From Chloroflexota bacterium (lineage in GTDB: Bacteria; Chloroflexota; Dormibacteria; CF-121): a DNA stretch of 32,236 nt. Positions 1-7,098 of the stretch are shown here, in pieces. Position 1 is the first letter of the stretch. Each line of letters starts with the position of its first letter. The DNA is taken from positions 1 through 32,236 of the forward strand of contig VBEE01000045.1 of assembly GCA_005881715.1 (NCBI GenBank), written 5' to 3'. Position numbers and translations under genes: made by a program. Under the pieces are notes generated by a model that was given only the letters and a program-made list of their open reading frames with translations, searched no databases and was not told the DNA's origin.

Positions 1-1
1 C

Positions 2-370
2 GCCTACGTGAGCACCGAGGGTCACGACGTGGAAAGCATCTTGCACGGCCCGCTCATCAGCCTCAACGCCGAGGACTCGGCGGTGGTGATGGCCCAACCC
101 GGCGCCAGCCTGGAGCGGACGGCAGAGCTGACGGCGGCGCTCCACGAGATCGGCACGCCCACGCTTGCCGTCGGTCCTTCCGCTGCCGGCTTGACCGACA
201 CCGCGGCTCGACTGGAGACGCCGGCAATCGACGAGCTGCTGGCTCCGATCGTCAATGTCGTCCCACTGCAATGCCTGGCGTTGGAGGTGTCTCGCCGGCT
301 GGGTGTCGACGCGGACAGCTTCCGCAAAGAGGGCCGCTACGCGGCCGCGCAATCGAAGTTCGCCTTGTAA
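2..370 (+). CDS. SIS-domain sugar-phosphate isomerase/aminotransferase, C-terminal part (5' end outside window)
   Basis: The frame is open to the left edge, so the ORF-track GTG at base 8 is probably internal. The 120 visible residues are the end of a SIS (phosphosugar-binding) domain. They contain a GlmS/AgaS-like HGP motif followed by a short strand (ESILHGPLISL), and end in a tail of the type NVVPLQCLALEVSRRLGVD followed by FRKEGRYA. That tail resembles the C-terminus of GlmS-like proteins that act on glucosamine or fructosamine 6-phosphates. Without the N-terminal part I cannot tell a full GlmS with glutaminase domain from a stand-alone SIS isomerase/deaminase. It converges with the minus-strand block, with only 12 bases between the two stop codons. 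Confidence 0.75.
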   Translation, partial: AYVSTEGHDVESILHGPLISLNAEDSAVVMAQPGASLERTAELTAALHEIGTPTLAVGPSAAGLTDTAARLETPAIDELLAPIVNVVPLQCLALEVSRRLGVDADSFRKEGRYAAAQSKFAL

Positions 371-382
371 AAAGCCGCTTGT

Positions 383-904
383 CTAGCCGCTGCAGATAAT
401 CGACGAGATCTCCGCCCCCAGCGGCGGCATGCGACAGAACTGGGTAACGATGTGCAGTCCCATCAGGCCCCCCGCGAGATATCCGATGGCGACACCCAAC
501 AGCAAGCCGGCCAGGATCCATAGCACGCGGAGCCGACGGTCGACGATGTCGCGAACCACATGGGGCACCAACGCCGCCAGGCACAGAATCGCGGCGAGGT
601 GAATGGTCAGGCGAGGCGGCGTCCCCGGTTGGATGCCCATTCCCAAGATGAAAAGGGGGCCAACCGTTAGCGCGGCCGCCACCGCGGCGAGGACGGATCG
701 CGGTCGGATCACAGCCGGGATCAAGAGCGCGAATGGCACGACGAGCAGGGGGACCGCATACACGACCCACAGCCAGTTCGACTCGCGGCCCAGCTGTGAC
801 AGGACGGGCGGCACTATGGACAGGACGGCAACCAATCCAACGAGCGCCGCTGCCGTCGCCATCAGGGTCCGCTCTGGTGTCAACCGGCCGGCTGGCTTCA
901 CCAT
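383..904 (-). CDS. Hypothetical multi-pass membrane protein
   Basis: This 173-residue protein is very hydrophobic, with about five predicted membrane spans: near residues 14-36, 43-64, 70-90, 100-117 and 127-152. It has short loops and no recognisable catalytic motif. It starts with ATG 10 bases after the yraN stop and has a weak TAGGA upstream, so it is probably the last gene of the ribosome/SRP operon. Two cysteines lie in the C-terminal tail (FCRMPP, IICSG). I do not recognise the family. Codon use is GC3-rich like its neighbours. Confidence 0.65.
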   Translation of the reverse strand: MVKPAGRLTPERTLMATAAALVGLVAVLSIVPPVLSQLGRESNWLWVVYAVPLLVVPFALLIPAVIRPRSVLAAVAAALTVGPLFILGMGIQPGTPPRLTIHLAAILCLAALVPHVVRDIVDRRLRVLWILAGLLLGVAIGYLAGGLMGLHIVTQFCRMPPLGAEISSIICSG

Positions 905-914
905 TTGGCGCGTC

Positions 915-1268
915 CTAGTCGATCGCGTTCTTGATGTGATCGACCCGAACCAGGCGCCCGTCGCTGACCGTGAGGCCGACCACGTCGAAGCGGACTGAAC
1001 CCCTGTACCGCTGCATCTTTAAGTAGTACAGCGCCAGCTGCCGAAGCTTGCGGATCTTCCGGCCGTCGACCGCCTCCTGCGGTAAGCCGAAGCCGTGTCC
1101 CGTCCGCGTCTTGACCTCGACGAACACGAGCGTGGTTCCGTCCTTCGCCACCAGGTCGAGCTGACCCAGCGGCGTCCGGACGTCCCGGCCAACAATCTCG
1201 TAGCCCAGACCACGGAGGTGGTCCTCGGCGAGCGCCTCGCCGCTAATCCCTAACGGATTGAGTGGCAA
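915..1268 (-). CDS. yraN: YraN / UPF0102 family protein (nuclease-fold)
   Basis: The protein has 117 residues, the normal length for UPF0102. It shows the restriction-endonuclease-like core of the family: G-Q-L-D-L-V-A (acidic residue of the active site) followed by LVFVEVKTR (E-x-K). The helix EAVDGRKIRKLRQLA follows, then the C-terminal RFDVVGL strand. The family fold suggests nucleic-acid binding or cleavage, but its cellular role is unsettled. The start used is TTG at 1268, inside the end of rnhB, giving a 26-base overlap and probable translational coupling. The rnhB-yraN pairing is common in bacteria. Confidence 0.85.
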   Translation of the reverse strand: MPLNPLGISGEALAEDHLRGLGYEIVGRDVRTPLGQLDLVAKDGTTLVFVEVKTRTGHGFGLPQEAVDGRKIRKLRQLALYYLKMQRYRGSVRFDVVGLTVSDGRLVRVDHIKNAID

Positions 1269-1992
1269 AGGCGGCGGCTTCCAGTTCGGCGCGCGTGCGA
1301 ATCGAAATGAACGAGCGGCGATGCAACGGGCTCAGACCATGGCGGTCCATGGCGGCCAGATGATCCGGTGTCGGATAGCCCTTGTGCGCCTCGAAGCCGT
1401 AACCGGGGAACTTTTCCGCCATCCGCATCATCAGCCGGTCGCGCGTGACCTTCGCGAGAATCCCGCCGCACATGATGGAGATCGAGCGCCGATCGCCCTT
1501 GACGATCGGCAATTGCGGGGTCAGCGCCTCAGGCAACAAGAATCCATCGATCAGCAGGTAGTCGATCTGCCGGCCAAGCTGCTGGAGCGCGATCCCCATG
1601 GCCCAGCGGTTGGCCCGGGCAACGCCCACTCGATCGATCTCGTCAACCTCAATGATGCCGACGCCCCAGGCCTCGGCGCCCTCGAGGATGCATCCGTAGT
1701 AGTGGTCGCGCTCCTCCGCGGTCAGCAGCTTGGAGTCGTCGATCCCCTCGCAGTGAAAATACGGCCGCATGATCGATGCACCGGCCACCACCGGGCCGGC
1801 CCACGGCCCGCGACCAGCTTCATCGACGCCGGCGACCGTCGCGTAACCCAGGCCGAACGCCTGCCGCTCAAAGACCCAGAGGTCGCGGTCAGCTTTCGGC
1901 GGTTTCGGGCGCTTCTTCGGCTGCTTCTCGGTCGGCGGGGACGTTGCTGGCAACGGCTTGACGCTTCTCTCGGATGCGGGCACTCTTCCCAA
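1243..1992 (-). CDS. rnhB: Ribonuclease HII
   Basis: RNase HII cleaves the RNA strand of RNA-DNA hybrids and at single ribonucleotides in DNA. The signature [19 protein letters not shown] at about residues 53-71 carries the first catalytic Asp-Glu pair. LLIDGF supplies another Asp, and [11 protein letters not shown] supplies the fourth acidic residue. [10 protein letters not shown] is the usual C-terminal motif. The N-terminus is lysine/proline-rich and lies over the 3' end of rplS. I kept TTG 1992 because GAGGG lies four bases upstream; GTG 1983 and TTG 1953 are alternatives. No ATG/GTG/TTG occurs between the rplS stop and the conserved domain, so some overlap with rplS is needed whichever start is used. 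Confidence 0.92.
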   Translation of the reverse strand: MGRVPASERSVKPLPATSPPTEKQPKKRPKPPKADRDLWVFERQAFGLGYATVAGVDEAGRGPWAGPVVAGASIMRPYFHCEGIDDSKLLTAEERDHYYGCILEGAEAWGVGIIEVDEIDRVGVARANRWAMGIALQQLGRQIDYLLIDGFLLPEALTPQLPIVKGDRRSISIMCGGILAKVTRDRLMMRMAEKFPGYGFEAHKGYPTPDHLAAMDRHGLSPLHRRSFISIRTRAELEAAAFATQSVRD

Positions 1993-2320
1993 CTTTCCCT
2001 CGGAGGTAATACAGTTTGGCTCGGCGCACCTTGCCGTGCCGGATCAGGTCGATCCGGTCGATGCGCGGCGAGTGCAACAGGAAGCTGCGCTCAACCCCGA
2101 CGCCGTGCGCGATGCGGCGAACGGTGAAGCTCTCCTTGGCGCCGCTCCCCCGGCAACCGATCACGATGCCTTCGAAGATTTGGACCCGCTCGCGGGTGCC
2201 CTCGACCACCTTCGCATGCACCTTCACCGTGTCACCAGGAGCCAGGGTCGGGACATTGGGCCGGTGAGCCTCGGCTTCCAGCAGGTTGATGACGTTGGAC
2301 ACGGCGTACAAGGATACCAT
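1889..2320 (-). CDS. rplS: 50S ribosomal protein L19
   Basis: L19 lies at the 30S-50S interface. The sequence matches the family over residues 8-120: a [18 protein letters not shown] start, then IFEGIVIG, the [17 protein letters not shown] core, and [22 protein letters not shown]. The protein is 143 residues against about 115-120 in most bacteria. The extra length is an acidic alanine/glutamate-rich tail ([10 protein letters not shown]) encoded where the gene overlaps rnhB. ATG 2320 is used; GTG 2302 is an alternative start. It follows trmD in the usual rimM-trmD-rplS order. Confidence 0.95.
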   Translation of the reverse strand: MVSLYAVSNVINLLEAEAHRPNVPTLAPGDTVKVHAKVVEGTRERVQIFEGIVIGCRGSGAKESFTVRRIAHGVGVERSFLLHSPRIDRIDLIRHGKVRRAKLYYLRGKVGKSARIREKRQAVASNVPADREAAEEAPETAES

Positions 2321-2357
2321 TCACCGTCAGCGCCGACCTGGTTCTCGAGACGTGCTG

Positions 2358-3032
2358 CTATAGGTTGTTCTTCAGCAAGTCGGGACGGCGGCGACGGGTT
2401 CGCTCCACCGCCTGCGCCTGCCGCCAGCGCGCGATCTCCGCGTGGTGGCCGGAGAGCAAGACCTCGGGAACCGCGTGACCTTCGAAGAGAGGCGGCCGGG
2501 TGAAATGCGGGTACTCGACCAGGTCCTCGGCGAATGATTCGTCTTTGGGTGAGTCCTCGGATCCGAGCACGCCGGTGACCAGCCGGCTGACGGCGTCGAT
2601 CAGCACCATGGCCGGCAGCTCGCCGCCGCTGAGAATGTAATCACCGATCGAGATCTCTCGGTCGGCCAGGTGCGCGGCGACCCGCTCGTCGACCCCCTCG
2701 TAGCGGCCGCAGATCAGGTACAGGTCCTCGTTGCGGGCGAGCTCTCGCACCAACCCCTGGTTCAGCAGCTCACCCTGGGGACTCAAGAGGATCACGGGCC
2801 CTTTTCCCGTCCGGGCCCGCACCGCCTCGAAGATTGGTTCGGGCTTCAGCACCATGCCGGGGCCGCCGCCATAGGGGACGTCGTCGACCTGCCGATGTCG
2901 ATCGTGGGTGTAGTCCCGAAGGTTGTGGACGCGGACCGAAACCAATCCGGCGTTGAGCCCGCGACCGGTCACGCCTGAACTCAGCGGGCCGGGGAACAGC
3001 TCCGGAAACAGGGTCAGCACCTCGATGATCAC
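2358..3032 (-). CDS. trmD: tRNA (guanine-N1)-methyltransferase TrmD
   Basis: TrmD methylates G37 next to the anticodon using S-adenosylmethionine and so prevents frameshifting. The 224-residue protein has the N-terminal strand IEVLTLFPELF, VPYGGGPGMVLKPEP, VILLSPQGELLNQ, and the knotted SAM-binding region LYLICGRYEGVDERV followed by ISIGDYILSGGELPA. The C-terminal domain includes VEYPHFTRPPLFEG and VPEVLLSGHHAEIARWR, all family hallmarks. Its ATG overlaps the rimM stop by four bases (ATGA), so the two are translationally coupled. Confidence 0.97.
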   Translation of the reverse strand: MIIEVLTLFPELFPGPLSSGVTGRGLNAGLVSVRVHNLRDYTHDRHRQVDDVPYGGGPGMVLKPEPIFEAVRARTGKGPVILLSPQGELLNQGLVRELARNEDLYLICGRYEGVDERVAAHLADREISIGDYILSGGELPAMVLIDAVSRLVTGVLGSEDSPKDESFAEDLVEYPHFTRPPLFEGHAVPEVLLSGHHAEIARWRQAQAVERTRRRRPDLLKNNL

Positions 3033-3538
3033 GCCCCGGTCTCCTCGGGAAGGTCGACGCTGATGGTGCCTGCCTCGGGCGTAATGGCACGTACGACGCT
3101 GCGGAGCATCGGGATCAGAACTTCCCGGTCGCCGTCCGTCACGCGCAGCACGTCATTCGCGGCGTACGCCAGGACCTCGGCTACCCGGCCGATGGTTCGA
3201 GCGCTCCGCCGATCGAGCACCGTCAGGCCGACCAGCTGAAAGTGGTAATAGCGGTCGGCGGGCAGCGTCCGCGCATCCGCGAGCGGCAGGGTGCAGTAGA
3301 GGCCGACCAGCCGCTCCGCCGCACTGCGGTCGTCGATGCCGTCGAACATGACCAGCAGGCTGCCGTCCTGCCCTTCGGAATGTGCAACCGTCATCCGCCG
3401 GCCTGCGATGTCGACTTGGCGTCCTGGCGCAAACCGATCGGGAAAGTCGGTGAGGAGCTCCACGCGCAGGGCGCCCTTGACGCCGTGCGCTTTCAGAACC
3501 CGGCCGATCCGAAGATCCGGCTCGGACTGGGCCGTCAC
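3029..3538 (-). CDS. rimM: 16S rRNA processing protein RimM
   Basis: RimM helps mature the 3' head domain of 16S rRNA in the 30S subunit. The 169-residue protein starts with the N-terminal barrel motif RIGRVLKAHGVKGALRVELLTDFPDRF, and GLYCTLPLADA precedes the linker. A C-terminal PRC-barrel region follows, containing YHFQLVGLTV, IGRVAEVLAYAANDVLRV and VLIPMLRSVVRAI. The start is GTG, overlapping the khpA stop by four bases (GTGA). It sits between khpA and trmD as in many Gram-positive bacteria. Confidence 0.95.
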   Translation of the reverse strand: MTAQSEPDLRIGRVLKAHGVKGALRVELLTDFPDRFAPGRQVDIAGRRMTVAHSEGQDGSLLVMFDGIDDRSAAERLVGLYCTLPLADARTLPADRYYHFQLVGLTVLDRRSARTIGRVAEVLAYAANDVLRVTDGDREVLIPMLRSVVRAITPEAGTISVDLPEETGA

Positions 3539-3771
3539 ACGATCTCGACCATCACCCGATCGTGGTTCTTCAAGGCGGCTGCCCGTACAACCGCCCGGAT
3601 GGCGTCGATGTTGCGTCCACCCCGGCCGATGACCTTGCCGACATCCTCGTTGGCCAGCGTCACTTCAACCCGGTTGGTGCGCTCGCCTTCCACCATGGCG
3701 ACCCGCACGTCATCCGGCTTCGTCACCATCGCCTTGATGATGTAGGTCACCAGGTCGGTGTAATCCTGCAC
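3535..3771 (-). CDS. khpA: KH-domain RNA-binding protein KhpA
   Basis: This 78-residue single KH-domain protein carries the GxxG loop in VGKVIGRGGRNIDAIR (about residues 46-61). KhpA binds RNA and, with KhpB/Jag, influences cell elongation in Gram-positive bacteria; that role is taken from the family. It begins with GTG two bases after the rpsP stop and overlaps rimM by four bases. The rpsP-khpA-rimM-trmD order is strongly conserved and supports the assignment. Confidence 0.93.
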   Translation of the reverse strand: MQDYTDLVTYIIKAMVTKPDDVRVAMVEGERTNRVEVTLANEDVGKVIGRGGRNIDAIRAVVRAAALKNHDRVMVEIV

Positions 3772-3773
3772 GG

Positions 3774-4127
3774 CTACGCCTCCTGCGAGACGGGCGTGGC
3801 CGGCGTGGCCGCAGGAGCGGCGGTCGTGGCCGGCGCGGCGGCTGCTTTCGGCGGCTTGGTGGGCCGCTTCTTGGCCGATTCCTTGGGCAGCAACCCCTGG
3901 TCGATCAAGAGCGCCCGGGCGGTATCCGACGGGCGCGCGCCCTTCTGCAGCCAGGCCTTGATCTTTTCCTGGTCGATGTTGAGCTTGACGGGGTCGGTCA
4001 TCGGGTCGAAGGTGCCAAGGATCTCGATGAACTTACCGTCGCGTGGCGAGCGCGTATCGGCCACCACCAGTCGATAGAACGGGTGTTTTTTCGCCCCGAT
4101 GCGTCGCAGTCGAATTTTTACGGACAA
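3774..4127 (-). CDS. rpsP: 30S ribosomal protein S16
   Basis: The first 80 residues match S16: KIRLRRIGAKKHPFYRLVVADTR, then GKFIEILGTFDPM and WLQKGARPSDTARALL. The protein is 117 residues, longer than the usual 80-90, because of a low-complexity Ala/Pro/Thr/Lys tail. The start codon is TTG rather than ATG; a perfect AGGAGGT lies six bases upstream and the second codon begins the family motif, so the start is well supported. A TTG start in a gene that must be highly expressed is unusual. The SD lies directly after the ffh stop. Confidence 0.95.
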   Translation of the reverse strand: MSVKIRLRRIGAKKHPFYRLVVADTRSPRDGKFIEILGTFDPMTDPVKLNIDQEKIKAWLQKGARPSDTARALLIDQGLLPKESAKKRPTKPPKAAAAPATTAAPAATPATPVSQEA

Positions 4128-4133
4128 GCAAAG

Positions 4134-4140
4134 ACCTCCT
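4134..4140 (-). promoter_or_regulatory. Strong Shine-Dalgarno sequence for rpsP (AGGAGGT)
   Basis: A perfect AGGAGGT on the minus strand sits between the ffh stop codon and the TTG start of rpsP. It decides the unusual TTG start and is the strongest ribosome binding site seen in the window. Confidence 0.85.
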
Positions 4141-5478
4141 TCAACTTCTCAAGAGCTGTGCGGGATCGATGGGCAATCCCCTGATGTGTTTCCCCTTCCC
4201 CATCTGCTTCATCATCTGCTGCATCTGCTGAAATCCCTTCAGCAACCGGTTGACGGCCGCGATATCGGTTCCGGCGCCGCGAGCGATCCGGCGTCGCCGG
4301 CTGCCGTCGATCGATTCCGGCCGTTCCCGCTCCGCCGGTGTCATCGAGAGGATGATCGCCTCCATCTCCTTCAACTGATCATCGGTCGGCATGACGCCCG
4401 CCAGATTCTTGATTTTCCCGGCACCCGGCAGCATGCCGATGATCCCCTCGAGCGGCCCCATCTGCTTCACCTGCTTGAGCTGGCCCATGAAGTCGGTAAG
4501 AGTGAGGCGGCCGGCACGCAGCTTCTTCTCCATGTCCTTGGCCTGCGAGGCATCGACGTGTTCTTGCGCCTTTTCGATCAGGGTCAACACGTCGCCCATG
4601 CCGAGGATGCGGGAGGCCATCCGGTCTGGATGGAAAACCTCGAAGTCGGTCAGCTTCTCACCAACGCCCACGAACTGGATCGGACAGTGTGTAACGGAAC
4701 GCAGGGACAGCGCGGCACCACCGCGCGCATCGCCATCGAGCTTGGTCAAAATGGCCCCGGTCAGCGCGATGGTCTGCTGGAAGGAACTGGTGACATTGAC
4801 GGCTTGCTGGCCGGTCATCGCGTCGAGCACCAGGAGCCGATGCTGCGCCGGGACGGCCTCGGTGATCCGCCTGAGCTCGTCGAGCAGCTCCTGGTCGACC
4901 TGCAGCCGGCCCGCCGTATCGATGATGATCACGTCGGCGTTCACGCGGCGCGCCTCAGCGACCGAGTCCTTCGCGATCGTCACGGGGTTGATGTTGCGCG
5001 GGGCATAGGCCGGGGCGTTGATGCCCTTGGCCAGCACCTCCAACTGCTCCATCGCCGCCGGCCGCCGGACATCGGTGGAGACGAGGAGAGGCCGGTGCCC
5101 TTCGCGACGAACGAACAGTGCCAACTTTCCGGCGGTCGTCGTCTTGCCCGAGCCCTGCAGGCCGGCCAGCACGATGACGGTGGGCGGCGACGGGGCGTAG
5201 GTCATTGGCTCGCGCTCGCCGAGCAACCGCACCAGTTCCTCGTCGACGATCTTGACCAGCTGCTGGCCGGGATTGAGGCTTTCCATCACTTCGGCGCCCA
5301 CGGCGCGCGCCCGGATGCCGGCGATGAAGTCTTTGACGACCTTGTAGTTGACGTCGGCCTCGAGCAGCGCGAGCCGCACCTCTCGCAGTCCGGCATCGAC
5401 GTCGGCTTCGCTCAGCTTGCCGCGGCCGGTGAGCTTCTTCAGCGCCTGGTCGAGACGCTCGGTCAGGGAATCAAACAC
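4141..5478 (-). CDS. ffh: Signal recognition particle protein Ffh
   Basis: Ffh is the SRP54 GTPase that binds signal sequences of nascent membrane proteins and pairs with FtsY. The N domain covers residues 1-90. The G domain follows with GLQGSGKTTTAGKLA (about 106-120), DVRRPAAMEQL, DTAGR and TKLDGDARGG. The M domain has DFMGQLKQVKQMGPL, a methionine-rich helix (FQQMQQMMKQMGKG) for signal binding, and the RRRRIARGAG RNA-binding region. The 445-residue length is typical. The start is GTG, overlapping the ylxM stop by eight bases, the usual ylxM-ffh arrangement. Confidence 0.97.
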   Translation of the reverse strand: MFDSLTERLDQALKKLTGRGKLSEADVDAGLREVRLALLEADVNYKVVKDFIAGIRARAVGAEVMESLNPGQQLVKIVDEELVRLLGEREPMTYAPSPPTVIVLAGLQGSGKTTTAGKLALFVRREGHRPLLVSTDVRRPAAMEQLEVLAKGINAPAYAPRNINPVTIAKDSVAEARRVNADVIIIDTAGRLQVDQELLDELRRITEAVPAQHRLLVLDAMTGQQAVNVTSSFQQTIALTGAILTKLDGDARGGAALSLRSVTHCPIQFVGVGEKLTDFEVFHPDRMASRILGMGDVLTLIEKAQEHVDASQAKDMEKKLRAGRLTLTDFMGQLKQVKQMGPLEGIIGMLPGAGKIKNLAGVMPTDDQLKEMEAIILSMTPAERERPESIDGSRRRRIARGAGTDIAAVNRLLKGFQQMQQMMKQMGKGKHIRGLPIDPAQLLRS

Positions 5479-5713
5479 GCTGAGCTCGCTCCAACCCGAG
5501 CTTGCGCTCGTAGTCGTCGAGGTTGGTCGTCGTCCGCCGAACCACGTCGTAGACGGCGGTCCGGGTCACGCCCTCTCGGTGCGCGATCTCGCCGTAGGAC
5601 CAGTCCAGCTCCCAGGCCAGGTGCAGGATGCGACGCTGGTGCTCGGTCAGTAAGGCGCCGTAGAGGTCGAGCAGCCGCAGTTGGTGCTGCCGCTGGCGGG
5701 TTCTGTCAAGCAT
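5471..5713 (-). CDS. ylxM: YlxM-like HTH protein (UPF0122)
   Basis: This 80-residue protein resembles the sigma-70 region 4 fold of YlxM/UPF0122. A helical N-terminus (LLDLYGALLTEHQRRILHLAWE) is followed by a helix-turn-helix, YGEIAHREGVTRTAVYDVVRR. YlxM is encoded next to ffh in many Gram-positive bacteria and modulates SRP function in streptococci. The ATG is preceded by AAGG and a TATACT -10 candidate. A perfect 8-bp inverted repeat spans the start codon (separate entry). Confidence 0.88.
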   Translation of the reverse strand: MLDRTRQRQHQLRLLDLYGALLTEHQRRILHLAWELDWSYGEIAHREGVTRTAVYDVVRRTTTNLDDYERKLGLERAQRV

Positions 5714-5726
5714 TTAGCCTTGACAG
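5703..5726. repeat. Perfect 8-bp inverted repeat spanning the ylxM start codon
   Basis: The arms CTGTCAAG and CTTGACAG are perfect complements separated by eight bases that contain the ylxM ATG. The repeat lies directly downstream of a TATACT -10 candidate. Its left arm on the transcript includes the AAGG ribosome-binding bases. It could be an operator for a dimeric regulator or an RNA hairpin hiding the start site. Because YlxM itself is a DNA-binding-type HTH protein, autoregulation is one possibility (inference). Confidence 0.6.
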
Positions 5727-5730
5727 TATA
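5725..5730 (-). promoter_or_regulatory. Candidate -10 element (TATACT) of the ylxM-ffh-rpsP segment
   Basis: TATACT on the minus strand, within GATATACT, lies 11 bases before the ylxM ATG. The same GATATACT at the same 11-base distance precedes the lipoprotein gene at 26,464. No convincing -35 is seen, so this rests on the -10 match and position. Confidence 0.45.
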
Positions 5731-5733
5731 TCC

Positions 5734-5865
5734 TCAGCGCTCCCGGGCTCCCCGCTCCTCGTTCCTGACGATGAACTGAATCAGCCAGAGAATGCCGACC
5801 ACCGCGGCGCCCAGAGCGAGCAGCCCAAGCAGGCCGACGAACACCCCAAGGATGAGAACGGTCAG
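5734..5865 (-). CDS. Probable small single-span membrane peptide (43 aa, CTG start proposed)
   Basis: The 148-base gap between the DUF2007 gene and ylxM is fully used by a short frame missing from the ORF track. It encodes a strongly hydrophobic stretch (TVLILGVFVGLLGLLALG then VVGILWLIQFIV) and ends with a charged RNEERGARER tail. The proposed start is CTG, overlapping the TGA of the DUF2007 gene by four bases (CTGA, like ATGA) with GAGG upstream. An in-frame GTG (about 36 aa) is the canonical alternative. The clear membrane span plus charged cytoplasmic tail argue that it is real. I do not recognise it. Confidence 0.45.
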   Translation of the reverse strand: MTVLILGVFVGLLGLLALGAAVVGILWLIQFIVRNEERGARER

Positions 5866-6140
5866 GTGTGTTCGTCCTCGTCGGTCGGCTCGACGCGCTC
5901 GTCCTGCAGGATCTCGAGTGCCTCGGCCGCCTGCTCGCGCGCCACCCAGAGATCAACGGCGGATAGCTCGCCAACCGTCTCCGGGATCACCGCCGCGGCG
6001 GCTTCGTTCCGAAAGTAGACCGGGATGCCCGAGGACTCGAGCACCGCCTTCCACAGGTCGGCTTCGGGCAAGCCATTGGCCGTGACCAACTTGACAAACG
6101 CCTCAGAGTCCTGCTTTTGCGTGACCGGCTTTTGCGTCAT
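5862..6140 (-). CDS. DUF2007-like putative signal-transducing protein
   Basis: The 92-residue protein fits the DUF2007 pattern: VKLVTANGLPEADLWKAVLESSGIPVYFRNE, a variable middle, then VDLWVAREQAAEALEIL and an acidic tail. The family is small and GlnB-like in fold, with no established function. Its ATG overlaps the ftsY stop by four bases (ATGA), so it is coupled to the SRP receptor gene. Confidence 0.7.
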   Translation of the reverse strand: MTQKPVTQKQDSEAFVKLVTANGLPEADLWKAVLESSGIPVYFRNEAAAAVIPETVGELSAVDLWVAREQAAEALEILQDERVEPTDEDEHT

Positions 6141-7090
6141 GGGCTCTCCTCCATCCGCAACAGCGCATCAAGGTACTGTCCTGGGTCGAACCGATCGAGG
6201 TCGTCGAGGCCTTCGCCGATGCCGACCAGCTTCACCGGCACCGCAAGATCCTCCTCGATACTAAGCACAACACCGGCTTTGGCGCTGCCATCCATTTTGG
6301 TGACCGCCAGGCCGGTCAGCCCGATCGCCTGCTGGAACACCTTAACCTGCTGGGCGGAGTTTTGCCCGATGTGGGCGTCGAGCACCGCGAGCACTTCCTG
6401 CGGCGACCGCTGGTCCAGCCGCTCCAGCACGCGGCGAACCTTCTTGAGCTCCTCCATCAAGTCTGTCCGGGTATGCAGCCGCCCGGCGGTATCGATGATC
6501 ACCGTGTCGGCGCCGCGGGCGCGTGCGGCCTGGACGGCGTCGAACGCAACCGCACCGGGGTCGGAGCCTGGTCGATGGGCGACGACCTCGACCTGTGCCC
6601 GCTGCCCCCAGAGCTGCAACTGCTCGATCGCGGCGGCGCGATAGGTGTCGGCGGCCGCCACCAGCGGACGCCGGCCTTCGCGCCGCAGCAAGGACGCGAG
6701 CTTTCCGATGGTGGTCGTCTTGCCTGACCCGTTGACGCCGACGACGAGCAGCACCGCCGGCGATCCCTCGAGGTTGAGGGCACGCGGCCTCGAGCCCATC
6801 TGCTTCTGCAGCGCGGCCTTCAGATGGGTCAGCGCCTGCTCGGGTGAGCGCAGGTGCGCGCCCGCCGCCTCGCGACGCAGGCCCTGGACCACGCGCTCGG
6901 TTAAGGGAACGCCCACATCCGCAGCGATCAACGCGGCTTCGAGGTCGTCCCAGAACGCCGCATCGAGCGCCGGTCGGCCGAAGACTTCCTTAAGGTCCGC
7001 GACATACGCCTGCCGGCCGGATTCGAGACTCTTCGAGAAGCGTTTCCAGAAGCCCGGTTTTTCGGTCGTCTCCGGCTCAGCCGGCATCAC
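6137..7090 (-). CDS. ftsY: SRP receptor FtsY
   Basis: FtsY docks ribosome-SRP complexes at the membrane through its GTPase. The 317-residue protein has a very short acidic/basic N-terminus, an N domain (about 20-105), then the G domain: LLVVGVNGSGKTTTIGKLA (about 115-133), AADTYRAAAIEQL, VIIDTAGRLHT, TKMDGSAKAG and the closing GIGEGLDDLDRFD. It lacks the long acidic A domain of E. coli FtsY, as is normal in Gram-positive bacteria. It starts GTG-ATG eight bases after smc, so either codon may be used. Confidence 0.97.
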   Translation of the reverse strand: MMPAEPETTEKPGFWKRFSKSLESGRQAYVADLKEVFGRPALDAAFWDDLEAALIAADVGVPLTERVVQGLRREAAGAHLRSPEQALTHLKAALQKQMGSRPRALNLEGSPAVLLVVGVNGSGKTTTIGKLASLLRREGRRPLVAAADTYRAAAIEQLQLWGQRAQVEVVAHRPGSDPGAVAFDAVQAARARGADTVIIDTAGRLHTRTDLMEELKKVRRVLERLDQRSPQEVLAVLDAHIGQNSAQQVKVFQQAIGLTGLAVTKMDGSAKAGVVLSIEEDLAVPVKLVGIGEGLDDLDRFDPGQYLDALLRMEESP

Positions 7091-7098
7091 CCGGCAGC

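Noticed and set aside
5720-5740. TTGACA on the plus strand as a -35 box
   Set aside because: It is one arm of the ylxM inverted repeat; no -10 follows at proper distance and no plus-strand gene lies downstream.
4099-6018. 639-aa plus-strand ORF opposite ffh and its neighbours
   Set aside because: Antisense frame kept open by GC-rich codon structure. The minus strand has clear ffh, ylxM and DUF2007 genes; the plus translation is His/Arg/Gln-rich with no domain.
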